Assembly: GCF_012184425.1 (NCBI RefSeq)
Contig: NZ_VTOW01000001.1
Location: 1,674,001-1,738,000, forward strand
Length of the DNA stretch: 64,000 nt
Reading direction: 5' to 3'
From: Candidatus Manganitrophus noduliformans
GTDB lineage: Bacteria > Nitrospirota > Nitrospiria > SBBL01 > Manganitrophaceae
A program made the translations under genes and the position numbers. The notes under the pieces are model-generated. The model was not told the DNA's origin, did no database searches, and worked only from the letters and a program-made list of their open reading frames with translations. This document shows, in pieces, positions 26,663 through 36,800 of this stretch (positions within the stretch are counted from its first letter, which is position 1; each line of letters begins with the position of its first letter).

Positions 26663-28099
26663 ATGTTTCACATGCTGCAACCGATTCGTTTTGTTCTGTC
26701 GCTTTTTCTGTTGATGTCGTTGACGGCCGCCTGCGGCGGCGGGGGAGGGGCTTCGTCAGATTCCGGTGATTCCGGCACGGGAAAGGCCGCCATCCTTCTC
26801 ACCGACCGCGCTGAAGAGAAGATCACCGATCGCGAGGGGAATGTCATCACCTCGGCCCAGGAGATCGGGGTGACCTTCAGCGAAATGGCGTTGAAGCCGG
26901 TAAAAGGGCCATGGGTTTCCGTTTTCAACGGACCGCCCGATATTTCGGTCAATCTGTTGGCGCTTCAGGGGAAGGCCGATCTGATCGATGTGGTCGATCT
27001 TCCGGTCGGGGCTTATGATAAAGCGCGCATCAAGGTCGAAAACGCTTGGTTTGTCGATGCGGAAGGGGTCCGGCATGATGTGATCGTTCCTTCGGGGAAG
27101 ATCACGATCAAATTCAAGCGCCACCTCATTATCCGGGCCAATGATGAAACCGAGGTCCTCTTCGACTTCATTCCCGGAAAATCGATCCATCTGATCGAGG
27201 CCGGAAAGAGCGGCAAATTCATCCTCCGTCCGGTGGTCCGCGTGCGGGTGCTCGGGGAAGAGGTCACGGAGTTCGTCAAGATCGAGGGGCAAATCGTCTC
27301 GGTCGATTGCAGCGAGAACCGATTGATGCTCGATCCACGACATGGCGAGCCGATTGCCGTCAACCTGGAGGATGCGCTGATCGTTCTGAAGGACGGCTCC
27401 TTCTTCAGAGGAGGCGACGACGATGACGATGACGAACGGAAAAGAGAGGCGGCGCAAGTCGCTTCCTGCCAGCAGCTCCAGGAGGGACAGAATGTGGAAG
27501 TGGTCGGCAGCAGCGACGAAGAAGGGGTGATTCACGCTTCGGTGGTGCTGATCAAAACGGAGGAGCCGGCTTCACACCGTCTCGAATTCACCGGAACCCT
27601 CCTGGAGGCCGATTGCGACCAACAGACGTTCCGCGTCACCTTCAGCGGCGGGGAGATCGAGGTGACCCTCCTTCCGGAGACCAAACTATTTACGGCCGAC
27701 GACCAAGCGGTTCCGGCGGCGGAGGTCTGCGAGCGATTGAGCGAAGCGGTTCAGAAGCGGATCGAGGTGGCGGGGAAGGTGGAGAACAATCAGGTCATCG
27801 CCGCCGAAATCACCCTTTTGCCCGAGGCCCCTGTTTCCATGCCGACCCGCGCGGCGGGGACGGTGGAATCGATCAGTGTGACGGGGACCGAGGTCACCGG
27901 GTTCGTTCTGGAGGCCGACGGCGGCCAGTCGTATACCATCGCGATCGACGCTCAGACCGAAATCAAGGATCAAAACGGAGATCCGGTTGCGCCGAATGCC
28001 CTTCTCAATCAGCGGGTTCGTGTCGAGGGAACCCTCGATGCCGGGACCACCCCGCCGACGATTGAAGCGGCGGAAGTCGTTCTCCTTTCCATTTCGTAG
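26663..28099 (+). CDS. DUF4382/DUF5666-type lipoprotein
   Basis: About 478 residues. Starts ATG 26663 or 26672, after AAAGGAG; the signal ends in a lipobox LTAAC-G, so the protein is lipid-anchored. The first ~200 residues (AAILLTDRAEEK, DVVDLPVGAYDKARI, HLIIRANDETEVLFDF) match the DUF4382 beta-sandwich. Three DUF5666-like small beta-barrel repeats follow (FVKIEGQIVSVDC, LEFTGTLLEADC, AAGTVESISVTG). A run of six Asp at about residue 255 (GGDDDDDDER) could bind metal. Cell-surface or periplasmic role unknown. Confidence 0.72.
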   Translation: MFHMLQPIRFVLSLFLLMSLTAACGGGGGASSDSGDSGTGKAAILLTDRAEEKITDREGNVITSAQEIGVTFSEMALKPVKGPWVSVFNGPPDISVNLLALQGKADLIDVVDLPVGAYDKARIKVENAWFVDAEGVRHDVIVPSGKITIKFKRHLIIRANDETEVLFDFIPGKSIHLIEAGKSGKFILRPVVRVRVLGEEVTEFVKIEGQIVSVDCSENRLMLDPRHGEPIAVNLEDALIVLKDGSFFRGGDDDDDDERKREAAQVASCQQLQEGQNVEVVGSSDEEGVIHASVVLIKTEEPASHRLEFTGTLLEADCDQQTFRVTFSGGEIEVTLLPETKLFTADDQAVPAAEVCERLSEAVQKRIEVAGKVENNQVIAAEITLLPEAPVSMPTRAAGTVESISVTGTEVTGFVLEADGGQSYTIAIDAQTEIKDQNGDPVAPNALLNQRVRVEGTLDAGTTPPTIEAAEVVLLSIS

Positions 28100-28108
28100 T
28101 TTCTCTTT

Positions 28109-28142
28109 GGCGCACCGGCATGGAAATTCATGCCGGTGCGCC
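28109..28142. terminator. perfect 14-bp hairpin after the DUF4382 gene
   Basis: GGCGCACCGGCATG pairs with CATGCCGGTGCGCC across a 6-base loop, followed by TCTTTCC, 10 bases after the stop codon. It works as a terminator candidate and shares the GGCGCACCGGC core with the dispersed palindromes near 32.05 and 37.7 kb. Confidence 0.7.
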
Positions 28143-28304
28143 TCTTTCCTCCGCGATGTTCAGCGCTTCCGAATGTAAGCTTCCTTACATAAATAATTGC
28201 TGGAATGAAGGAGAATAAGAAAATTGGGGGCCTGACCGAAGCGGAGCCATGCGGTAGACGCCGAGGTCAGGGATGTTAACCTCATTTTTAAGGAGGGGAG
28301 AGTT

Positions 28305-28544
28305 ATGTGGCGGAAAATGGCAGCCTCATCTGCCGGCGCCGGTCGTGCCGGCCGTCCTGGAGAGGCGGTATCAGGGACCGCTCCATTCCAAAAGAGGAGA
28401 GCCCTGTCACCCTTCAAGACGGGTCTCGATCTGTTTTATGAGTTTCTCTATCGACTCGGTCTCCCGTTGCTTCTGTTCGGATCGCTGACCTACTTCGGAT
28501 GGGTCCTCTGGTCGATGGATTATTCATCGGCCGGATCCGGATAA
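28305..28544 (+). CDS. small single-span membrane protein
   Basis: 79 residues, ATG 28305 preceded by a very strong AAGGAGGGG. The N-terminal half is basic and Gly/Ala-rich; residues 46-72 include one hydrophobic helix (LGLPLLLFGSLTYFGWVLW). It ends with SAGSG. No family recognised. The strong ribosome-binding site is the main evidence that it is translated; low-complexity N-terminus makes an overprediction possible. Confidence 0.5.
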   Translation: MWRKMAASSAGAGRAGRPGEAVSGTAPFQKRRALSPFKTGLDLFYEFLYRLGLPLLLFGSLTYFGWVLWSMDYSSAGSG

Positions 28545-28581
28545 CCGGGATCTTCCGGGGTTCCGTATGACATGGAAGGGG

Positions 28582-29175
28582 TTACGTCGCGGATGCTCCG
28601 ATCTGCCCCAGGACCCGGCGGAGTTTTCTCCGCCGGGTCCTGGAGTGCGGGGCGGCCGGATCGCCGTAGAGCCGATCGGCGTAAGATCGGGTCGCTTCAT
28701 CCTCAATGCTGAACCAGCGGCTTCCACGCGCCGTTTCCGCGATCGGCCCGCACGGATGGTGCTTCCGGATTTCATCGCGCAGCGCCGAAAGCCATTCCGG
28801 ATCGAAAGAGGTGAAGCTGATTCCGATGCCGCGGGTCGATTTTTTGTAGCAGAGGGTGCCGCATCCCTCCAGAATTCCCCGTTCCAGGTGGGGTTGATCC
28901 GGTCGATACCGATCGAAAACCGCCGGAAGGGGCGGGTCGATCTCCCGGAGAATTTCTTCTGGGAGGGTCAAGATCACTTCGGTTTGTGTTCCATGAAGGG
29001 GTCGTTCCGGATGATGGAGCCGGACATGTGGGATCTTTCGGTAGCGGCAGGCTAAATCGAGAAGAACGGCGGTCTCTTCCATCACCTCCCGATCCCGATG
29101 GCGGATCGTCGGATGACCGGGAACCCGCGCGGCATGCAAAAAACCGATGAGATACGCTTCTTGCTCCGGACGCAT
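28582..29175 (-). CDS. LAGLIDADG-like (homing-endonuclease-fold) protein, tentative
   Basis: 197 residues from ATG 29175 with AGGAGG 6 bases upstream; the longer frame to 29226 is less likely. Two similar halves begin with LAGLIDADG-like helices (AYLIGFLHAA near residue 7 and LERGILEGCG near 98), each followed by beta-strand patterns and a basic helix, e.g. GISFTSFDPEWLSALRDE. The acidic residues expected at the ends of active homing-endonuclease helices are only partly kept, so it may be a non-cleaving DNA-binding derivative, as in WhiA. No intron or intein is visible around it. Confidence 0.45.
   Translation of the reverse strand: MRPEQEAYLIGFLHAARVPGHPTIRHRDREVMEETAVLLDLACRYRKIPHVRLHHPERPLHGTQTEVILTLPEEILREIDPPLPAVFDRYRPDQPHLERGILEGCGTLCYKKSTRGIGISFTSFDPEWLSALRDEIRKHHPCGPIAETARGSRWFSIEDEATRSYADRLYGDPAAPHSRTRRRKLRRVLGQIGASAT
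28608..28643. repeat. perfect 16-bp inverted repeat with TTTT loop in the 3' coding end
   Basis: CCAGGACCCGGCGGAG (28608-28623) and CTCCGCCGGGTCCTGG (28628-28643) are exactly complementary. The hairpin lies within the last ~20 codons of the LAGLIDADG-like gene, encoding its Arg/Lys-rich tail, and between two convergent genes. Confidence 0.75.
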
Positions 29176-29389
29176 CGTTCCTCCTCTCTTTGGAGAGATC
29201 TTAGTCGATTTCTCCCCGACGATCAATCCCGGCCCTGTTTGATAAAAGAATTTTGCTAATCAGATCGAGACAACCCTCGAAATCGGATTGTTGGAGGAGA
29301 GATCCTATGGTAGGATAAACCGATTTTCCGTTCGGAAGTTCGGTCCGTTGCGAAAAACGAAGCAGCGGCGAAGACACAGGAGCCTGCCC

Positions 29390-30070
29390 TTACCTTGCCC
29401 GACCCTTTCCGTTCGTCCGGTTTCCGGCCGCGATCTTTGCAACAATGCCAGCCCGTGTGCTCGCCTTCAGCTTCTTCATGATGTTTTTGACGTGATCCTT
29501 CACGGTATGGACGCCGATGCCGAGCGCCGATGCGATCTCTTTGTTGATCAATCCCCGGCTGATCAGATTGCAGATCTCCTCTTCGCGCTTTGTCAATTTG
29601 ACTTCATCGGCCGGAGCGGAGGAAGAGGACCCCGCTCGCTCCTGTATCGGCTCAATCAGGATCATCACCGGCGCCTCTTCCTGTCCGGCCCCTTCCAGGA
29701 CGATCCCCCGGAGGGAAAAGGTCGTTCCCCGAAGGGGAAGCAGCTCGCAGAGCGGTGTTTCCTGGCTTTGACCGTTCGGCTTCGAAAGCGCATCGAGAAT
29801 CTTGGCTCGGAACTGGTGAAGTCGCTTGACCAGTTTTCCCTCTTCCGCTCTGGAAGAGGATCCCCGTCCGCCCCGGATCTTTTTCAAAATCTCGTCCGCC
29901 TGCTGGTTCATCAGGAGGATTTCTCCTCTCGGTCCCATCACCACGACGCCGGGGGAGGAGCGCCGGTTGATCAACGACATGATCTCGGGGGCATCGGTTT
30001 GGGGCGGCGTTTCTTCTCTGAACGGGAATGCGGCCAGATATTCCATCTCATGCTTCACTTCGTGCGCCAT
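29390..30070 (-). CDS. LuxR-family regulator with PAS-like sensor domain
   Basis: 226 residues, ATG 30070 after AGGGGGGAAA. Residues 30-145 look like a PAS fold (PGVVVMGPRGEILLMNQQADEIL, then LRGIVLEG). The C-terminal 60 residues are a LuxR/GerE HTH: KLTKREEEICNLISRG, NKEIASALGIGVHTVKDHVKN. There is no phosphoacceptor receiver domain, so it is not a classical response regulator. It is divergent from the FHA sigma-54 activator, with a 333-bp shared promoter region. Confidence 0.85.
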   Translation of the reverse strand: MAHEVKHEMEYLAAFPFREETPPQTDAPEIMSLINRRSSPGVVVMGPRGEILLMNQQADEILKKIRGGRGSSSRAEEGKLVKRLHQFRAKILDALSKPNGQSQETPLCELLPLRGTTFSLRGIVLEGAGQEEAPVMILIEPIQERAGSSSSAPADEVKLTKREEEICNLISRGLINKEIASALGIGVHTVKDHVKNIMKKLKASTRAGIVAKIAAGNRTNGKGRAR

Positions 30071-30403
30071 TGCTTTCCCCCCTCTTGCGATTGCTTTGCT
30101 CCAACGTGAATCCTGCCACCATACAAAGCAAAGGGGATGCCATATTTCTGAATACAGCCCATAGGCCTTTTTTAATAAAGAAAAGTCGGTTTTTTAAAGA
30201 TGCACTCGATATCTGCGCTTCTGGTTTTTCCGATTTCCGGAATTCGGTTTTGATTCCCGGAAAAGAGGAACAAAAATATGTATTCATTTATGTCTCAATC
30301 TTCACAAAACGAAAAACAAAAACGGGCGCGCGTGATCCCTCCTACTCATTTCTACGTTGAAACTTTTCGAAATTATCATTACAATCGGCACGGGAGTTGA
30401 GTG
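30071..30403. other. divergent intergenic region, AT-rich
   Basis: Separates the LuxR-type gene (minus) from the FHA sigma-54 activator (plus). It is distinctly AT-rich compared with the neighbouring genes, with T-runs around 30170-30200, and should hold both promoters. I could not identify convincing -35/-10 or -24/-12 boxes. Confidence 0.5.
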
Positions 30404-32020
30404 ATGCCAAGTTTGAGGATCTACCTTAAAGATGAATTTCGCTGGGTCTTTACCCTCCTGGAGAAGGAGATCCGGATCGGGCGGAGCCATGAGAATCATA
30501 TCGTCCTTCCCCAGCCGGAGGTGTCGCGCCAGCATGCGTTCCTCCGCCGCGACGGAAAAAAATTCATCGTGGAGGACAAAAGCGGCCGGGGGATCGACCT
30601 CAATTTCCAGACGGTGACCGAAGCCCCCCTCCGTCATGGGGATGTCCTTCGGGTCGGTTCCTATCGTCTCATTTATGAGCTGGACGAGCACGAAGAGCCG
30701 TTCACCGAAACGATCACGCGCGAGCCGACCCTCAATCTTCCCGGCGCGGCGCGGCAAAAAGAGAAGGGGATCGTCCGCTGCCAGATCCATATCGTATCGG
30801 GCCCCGATGAGGGAAAGGTCTTTCCCCTTCCGGAAGGGGTGACCCGAATCGGCCGAAGCGGCCGAAACAATGTCGTTCTCTCCGATCCGTCGGTCTCCGG
30901 CCTGCATCTGGAGATCGAGGCGGGTCCGTCTGCGATTCAGCTGCGCGATTTGGGGAGCACGAACGGGACACGGATCAACGGGCAGCGGATTCAAAGCTCC
31001 GTCGCGGAGATCGGCTCCGAGATCCAGGTCGGCCAGACCAAGCTGAAGATTCACCCGGAGGAGCCGACCGAACCGATCGCCCCCCCTTCCCTCGGCCGGC
31101 TCATCGGACAGAGCCCGAAGATGCAGGATGTCTTTCGAATGATCCGGCGGGGGGCAAAGGGAGAGGTGGCCGTCCTCGTTCAGGCCGAGACCGGCTGTGG
31201 AAAGGAGCTGGTCGCACAGGAGATCCACCGCTTGAGCCCCCGCGCCCAGGGCCCGTTCATCACCCTCGACTGCAGCGCCATCCCGAAGGAGCTGATCGAA
31301 TCGGAGCTCTTCGGACATGAGAAGGGGGCCTTTACGACCGCCGTCGCTCAGCGGAAGGGGGCGTTCGAGCTGGCCCGCGGCGGGACGATCTTCCTCGACG
31401 AGATCGGGGAGCTGCCGTTGGAAATGCAGCCGAAACTGCTGCGGGTGCTCGAAGAGCGGACCTTCAAGCGGGTCGGCGGCAATGAAACCCTCCGATCCGA
31501 TTTCCGGATCATCGCCGCGACGAACCGTTGGCTCGATCAAGAGGTGCTCCAGGGGCGTTTCCGGCAGGATCTCTATTTCCGGCTCTATGTTTTGCCGATT
31601 TTCCTCCCCCCCCTCCGGGAAAGAAAAGACGACATCCCGCTTCTCATCGAACACTTTCTGAAGGGAAGGTCGGTGCAGGTGGCCCCCTCGGCGATGGAAA
31701 AGCTCCTTGCCCATACTTGGCCCGGCAACGTCCGGGAACTGAGGAATGTCATCGAGCGGGCCGTCGTCATGATGGAGGGGAGCCTTCTGTCCCCGGAGGA
31801 TCTCCTCTTTCTCCAAGCGCCGGAGCGGGAGGGGCCGCCGATGTCTTGGGAGGATCAAAAAACCACCCCGCCGACCGGATCGCTGGAGGAGATCGAAAAG
31901 CAGGTCATCCAGCGGACGCTCAAAACCCACCAGGGAGACAAGAAGGCCGCCGCCCAGGTCCTCGGGATCGCCCTCTCCACCCTCTATGAAAAAATCAAAC
32001 GCCATCAGATTGCCGATTAG
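30404..32020 (+). CDS. sigma-54-type transcriptional activator with two N-terminal FHA domains
   Basis: 538 residues from ATG 30404 (GTG 30401 also possible; GGGAG upstream). Two FHA domains: residues ~10-95 ([19 protein letters not shown]) and ~125-215 ([31 protein letters not shown]). AAA+ domain with Walker A-like [14 protein letters not shown] in the loop that normally reads GAFTGA, Walker [13 protein letters not shown]-finger region FRQDLYFRL, and a C-terminal Fis-type HTH ([19 protein letters not shown]). FHA domains bind phosphothreonine, so its input is probably a Ser/Thr kinase such as the one at 43647-44924. Confidence 0.9.
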   Translation: MPSLRIYLKDEFRWVFTLLEKEIRIGRSHENHIVLPQPEVSRQHAFLRRDGKKFIVEDKSGRGIDLNFQTVTEAPLRHGDVLRVGSYRLIYELDEHEEPFTETITREPTLNLPGAARQKEKGIVRCQIHIVSGPDEGKVFPLPEGVTRIGRSGRNNVVLSDPSVSGLHLEIEAGPSAIQLRDLGSTNGTRINGQRIQSSVAEIGSEIQVGQTKLKIHPEEPTEPIAPPSLGRLIGQSPKMQDVFRMIRRGAKGEVAVLVQAETGCGKELVAQEIHRLSPRAQGPFITLDCSAIPKELIESELFGHEKGAFTTAVAQRKGAFELARGGTIFLDEIGELPLEMQPKLLRVLEERTFKRVGGNETLRSDFRIIAATNRWLDQEVLQGRFRQDLYFRLYVLPIFLPPLRERKDDIPLLIEHFLKGRSVQVAPSAMEKLLAHTWPGNVRELRNVIERAVVMMEGSLLSPEDLLFLQAPEREGPPMSWEDQKTTPPTGSLEEIEKQVIQRTLKTHQGDKKAAAQVLGIALSTLYEKIKRHQIAD

Positions 32021-32038
32021 AATTCTTTTCTTTCCTTT

Positions 32039-32070
32039 CGTCGGGGCGCACCGGCGTGTGCGCCCCGACG
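32039..32070. terminator. perfect 13-bp palindrome between convergent genes
   Basis: CGTCGGGGCGCAC and GTGCGCCCCGACG flank a 6-base loop. Positioned between the convergent ends of the FHA activator and the TPR-barrel gene, it may end both transcripts; there is no T-run. It is a member of the GGGGCGCAC dispersed palindrome family. Confidence 0.6.
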
Positions 32071-32131
32071 TGGGGAATGATTCCATGGGGGAGAAAAGGA
32101 TCAAACAACGGGGAAGCGTGTCAACGATTCG

Positions 32132-33673
32132 TTAAAAGCGCACTGTGACGATGCCGCCGTAAATATTCCTCCTGTACTCGAAGAGTGGGATGTTCGAGTC
32201 ATTTTGCTGGTGCAGGTACTGCAATGCAAAATCGACATTCCGGGTGATCGCCCTGGAGAGGGTGACGATCGCCAGCCATTCATCATCTTCTCGCTTCGCT
32301 CCGGGGGGCTGCTGGTTCTCTTCGTCGAACCGGCGGATCACATACTCGGTGTCGGCCGCAAGGGTGATTTTGTTCCAGGGGGGAAGAACCACCCCGGCGC
32401 CGAGCCGATGGCCGTCGAAGGTCCAGTCATCCTCGGCGGGCCGGTCGCCCGCTTCTTCCCTTTCGAAGTAGTAGCCGAAGTGAATGTTCGCTTTCGGCCG
32501 GAAGACGAAGTAGTGGGTGAACCCGGCTTTGTGGGTGTGGACGTCCCGGTCGGAATTGTCCGGAAAGAGCGGCTCGATATCGTCGAAGTTTTTCGACCCG
32601 AATTGGTATAAAAACTCGGTCACATTCCGTTTGGTCTCCTGAAGAATCAAACGGGGTCCGACGTTCTGCCGGAGAAGGTAGCGGTCTCCTCCCAGCGTCG
32701 CGAATTGCAATTCATACTGCAAGAGAATCTCCGCCGCGCCGAACCGCCTTCCGCCGTTCACGATCACGTTATGGCTCTGGATGTTAAAGTCGTTCAACAG
32801 ATCGTCTTTATGAAGATTTTGATAAAAGCTGTACTCCGCCCGGCCGGTCCACTCGGGGGTGTTGAGCCACTGATAACGGCCGCGCAGAAACAAAAGGGCG
32901 AGCAGGTCGCTCTCTTCGGTGATTGCTTGGGGAGAGGACGGAATCGTCCGGCTCGGCTCCAGGATGACGTTGTCGTCATACTGAACCCCGGCGGAGAAAG
33001 AGAGGTCCCAACGTTTTTGATGTCTTGCCTGCTGATCAATCCGCTCCAGATAATCGCTGGCCGATTGGGCCGTTTCCCCTTCGGGGAGAAGGGTCAGGAC
33101 GTTTTGAAACGACTTCCGGGCCGGTCCCATCTCCCCCGCTTCGAAGTGGGCCGATCCGGCGTGATAGTTCGCCTCCAGCGCGATCTCCGGATCGAGCGAG
33201 GCGGCCTTTTCCATCTTCGCCGCCGCTTCTTTCGGTTTTCCCATCCGCCGCAGGATTAATCCTTGATAGTAGTAGACCCGCGCCCGGCTGGGGTCGACCC
33301 GTTGGACGAGATCGAACTTTTCTAACGCTTCGTCATCCTTATCCTGCTGATAATAAAGCACCCCCAGATCAAAATGGGCTGGGATAAAGGCGGCGTCCCG
33401 CGCGAGGGCCTCTTTGAAGTTTTTCTCCGCCTCGTCGAGCCGGCCGGCCCGGGCTTGGGTGACGCCGATGTAGTAGAAAGCCTCCACCCCCTGCGGATTC
33501 TCGTCGAGCGCCTGTTTGAAGCGCTTCATCGCGCCGCCGAGATCGTTCTGATTCAACCGGACGATCCCGGCGGAGAGGAGGTCGTGATAGCCTTGGGGCT
33601 CCTCGGCGCGGGCCGTGGCGGTTCCGATGAACAGAGCAAAAAAAAGTATGCCGAGAAGGAACGTGTTCTTCAA
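32132..33673 (-). CDS. TPR-containing outer-membrane beta-barrel protein
   Basis: 513 residues with signal peptide (MKNTFLLGILFFALFIG, cleavage near ARA). Residues 30-215 hold about five tetratricopeptide repeats (e.g. EAFYYIGVTQARAGRLDEAEKNF). The C-terminal ~290 residues alternate polar and aromatic residues in strands of 9-12 and end in VTVRF with a C-terminal Phe, the signature of BAM-inserted barrels. The layout resembles surface-lipoprotein or polysaccharide export ports (TPR plus barrel). It is the last gene of the minus-strand run that starts near 48.9 kb, so it may be the outer-membrane port of that system. Confidence 0.78.
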   Translation of the reverse strand: MKNTFLLGILFFALFIGTATARAEEPQGYHDLLSAGIVRLNQNDLGGAMKRFKQALDENPQGVEAFYYIGVTQARAGRLDEAEKNFKEALARDAAFIPAHFDLGVLYYQQDKDDEALEKFDLVQRVDPSRARVYYYQGLILRRMGKPKEAAAKMEKAASLDPEIALEANYHAGSAHFEAGEMGPARKSFQNVLTLLPEGETAQSASDYLERIDQQARHQKRWDLSFSAGVQYDDNVILEPSRTIPSSPQAITEESDLLALLFLRGRYQWLNTPEWTGRAEYSFYQNLHKDDLLNDFNIQSHNVIVNGGRRFGAAEILLQYELQFATLGGDRYLLRQNVGPRLILQETKRNVTEFLYQFGSKNFDDIEPLFPDNSDRDVHTHKAGFTHYFVFRPKANIHFGYYFEREEAGDRPAEDDWTFDGHRLGAGVVLPPWNKITLAADTEYVIRRFDEENQQPPGAKREDDEWLAIVTLSRAITRNVDFALQYLHQQNDSNIPLFEYRRNIYGGIVTVRF

Positions 33674-33796
33674 GACGGTCTCCTATGGTCGTATGGTTGT
33701 GGTCGGTTGCAGGGGCGATGTTTCCGCGGCCACTGGTTCATGGGGTTCTCTTCATCCCCCGCCCATCGGGCCGGTCGGAACGATTCGCGGTCTCTT

Positions 33797-33824
33797 GTAG
33801 GGGCGGGCTTTGACCCCCCCCTAC
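33797..33824. repeat. GTAGGGG...CCCCTAC palindrome
   Basis: GTAGGGG and CCCCTAC ends around a short G/C centre, in the ~200-bp gap between the TPR-barrel and the large lipoprotein gene. A degenerate copy of the dispersed family. Confidence 0.6.
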
Positions 33825-33872
33825 GATTTCAATAATAGAAACAATCCTATTTGTGAAGGCCATTCAGCATTC

Positions 33873-36800
33873 TTATTCTCCCATCGAGAAGAAAACGTCG
33901 GCGGTGCCGGTCGAACCGGTGATGCGTTGATCGGTCCATATCGCGAAGGCCCTCCCGACGGTATCGACCGCGATCGACGGAGCCGATTTGATCGAAACAG
34001 GCGCCGGATCTTCCTTGCTGATTTGTGAAAAAACAAAGCTGTTTCCGCGGTCCGTGCTCTTTGCGAGAAGGATGTGGTGTTGGAGGTCGGCCAAAGAGAC
34101 CCTCTCGTGCAGGGCGATATAAAGACCGTTCGCTTCATCCAGCGCCACGCTGGGGAGCGTCTGGACCGTTTTATCGCCGCCCCTCAGGGCTTTGGCCCCT
34201 ATAAATTTGAGATCGGTCAATCCGATTTCTCCCGCGTTAAAGAAGATAAAAGTACAACCATCTCCGCATTGATCCTGTTCCCAGGCGACATATACCGATC
34301 CCTCCGGACCGACGATTGCGCTGGGGCGTCTCGCCGCCGCACGGGGAAGATCAGGATCGGGTTCATTTACCTGAACCGGAGGGAAGAACGATTGGCCTCC
34401 GTCTCGGGAAGCGGTTGCCAAGAGATTTAGGCTGTTTCCCGTCTGTTCCCAAACCAGGAGAATTTCATCTCCAGCGCCGATCGAAAGGGTCGGCCGGGTG
34501 TCGTTGAAGGCGCCAATTTTTTCAGTGAGATTTCGGGGTGCGCCATCGATCGGGTTTCCGGCTGGATCGATTCTTTGGAGAAATATGTCGCTGCCGGCGG
34601 TTCCGGGCGTTTCCGACCAGGCCACGACAACGTTTCCCGTTTTGGATGAGACGGCAACCGTCGGGTCCTGAGCGGTGGTGCCGGTCTTTAGCGCGTCGAT
34701 CATCTGGAACGGTTCTCCTTCTTTTCTGCGCACTGTGAGGTGGATGGTCTGGACGGCTCCTTGGCCGAGCAGTATCCTCTGACGGTAAGCGACGTAGATA
34801 GTCCCATCGGGGGCGACCGCCAAAGTGGACTGCGAAAGGGTTCCCGCCGTCCCTGAGGCAAGGGGCGTTTCGGCCCATGTTACGCCATCTTTGCTTTCAG
34901 CAAAAAGGACTAAGGAGCCGGTCGACCAGACCGCATAAATATTCCCTTTGAAGAAGGCGACATTCCGCTGACCGGACGACACGGTCGAGATTGAGTCGCT
35001 CTTGGTCGTGACCCGTATGTTCGGATCGAAGATCAACGACTTTCCGGTGACCAAGGTCACGTCGGAGCTGTCGAAGATTGCGGGGTCGGTTAGGCCGACC
35101 GCTTCCACCGTTGCTCCGACCGCGACGCCGCGGTCATCGGTGGGGATTGTCTTGGGCGGAACATAGATCCCATCGGGGGAAATTTTCCCGAACCGATCGT
35201 CTCCGCCCGGCGCTCCGTTCACCCGCCAAACGACATCCGCATTGGTGGCGCCCTCGAGTGTGAACGGTTGTGTTTTTTGATCCTTCGGAACAATCACGGA
35301 CGGAGGATTCACCTGGATCGATGTGATGCAGGAAACCCGAACAGATATCCCCGCCGAGAGTGCGGTGTTTCCGGCCCGATCGAATGCCTGCGCCGTCAGG
35401 GTATAAGGCCCGTTGGCGGGCGGCGACCAGGAAATGCTGAAGAGATTGCCGCTTGGGATCGTATCTTCTCCAATCGGCGCGCCGGAGGCAAAGAAACCGA
35501 CGCGGCTGATCCCGTTCGCATCGGTGGCCGAAGCGATGACGCTGACGCCGCCGCATCCGAGCAGGTCGCCCTGCTTCGGAGAGGTGATCCCGACGACGGG
35601 CGGGGTGTTGTCGACCGTGACGGAGACCGAATCCGAGTCGGTGACGCCCAAAGAATCGATCAGGTCGGCCCGCAGGGTATGGGGGCCTTCCACTTGAAGC
35701 GCGATCGTGTCCCAGGTGAACGGGAAGGAGGGGGGAAGATCGCTGTTTCCGATCGCGGCGTCGTCCACCGAATAGGTCACGCCGAGGGCGGCCGGCAGAT
35801 CGGCCACGGCCGATGTGACGGTGACCCTTCCCCTCACGAGAGCGCCGTCCGAGGGGGCGGTGAGGGTGATCCGGCACGCCTTGGGGGCGAGCGAGGCGTT
35901 GACGGTATCGACGGTCGATCGGCCTCGAACCAGATCGATTCCTCTTCCGACGAGGGCTCCTTCCTTGGGTGGAACATGATCCCAGGCATTCCCGCGGGCG
36001 CTGATAGCGCTGGCGGTGACCAGGTCAACATCTGCGTTGCAGCTGATCGTGTTGCCGCCCGCGCTCCCTTGGCTGCTGCCGAGATCGGGCTTGGAGAGGC
36101 CGTCCACCGAAATGCCGGTCTTGTTTCGAGAAATCATGTTCCCCTGGACGATGGGGGAGGCTCCGGAGAGAATTTCGAGCCCTGTTTTGTTGTCGGTGAT
36201 GCTGTTGTCGACCACCCGCGGCGCGGCGCCGTTCTCGATGCGGATTGCGGTGAGCAGCCCTTGCTTCGCCGCGCCGAAGCTGTTTTTCGTGATCAGCGGC
36301 TTTGACGCGCCGCGAATCAAGATCCCGGTTCCCGTATTGCATCCGCAGTCGACGAACAGGTTGTTCTGAATGGTCGGCGACGCATTCGTAATCTCGATAT
36401 GGTTTGTCAGACTATCGAGAGCGCGAACGGTGAATCCCGATAAGGAGGCGTTGTCGGCGCCGACGATCCCGGTGCCGGTCGCGTTGGTGAAATCGAGGAT
36501 CGATTCTCGCTCCGCCCCCTGAAGGGCGATCCCCTGAGGCATCGCGAGGGGAGCGGGCTCTCCTGTTTGTCCCCCGAAGGAATAGGTTCCGGCAGCGACC
36601 AGAACGGTTGTCACGGTTTCGAGCTGCTTTGCACGATTCACCCCCTGCGTGACGGTTTTGCAGGGGTCGGTGTCGCTTCCGCAGCCGGCGCTGTCCCGGC
36701 CGGCGGCGTCGACGAAAATGGTCGTCTGCGGCGTAATGATCGTGATGGCGGCCGTTCCGGAGAGGGCGGGATCGGAAACGCTGGTCGCCTGGACCCGGAC

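Noticed and set aside
30384-30403. Sigma-54 promoter before the FHA activator (CGGCACGGGAGTTGAG)
   Set aside because: The -12 element reads TTGA instead of TTGC and the site abuts the start codon, leaving no room for a transcript start.
35268-36305. 345-residue plus-strand reading frame
   Set aside because: It lies wholly opposite the giant lipoprotein gene, whose signal, lipobox and domain repeats are convincing; the plus frame is a GC-rich shadow.
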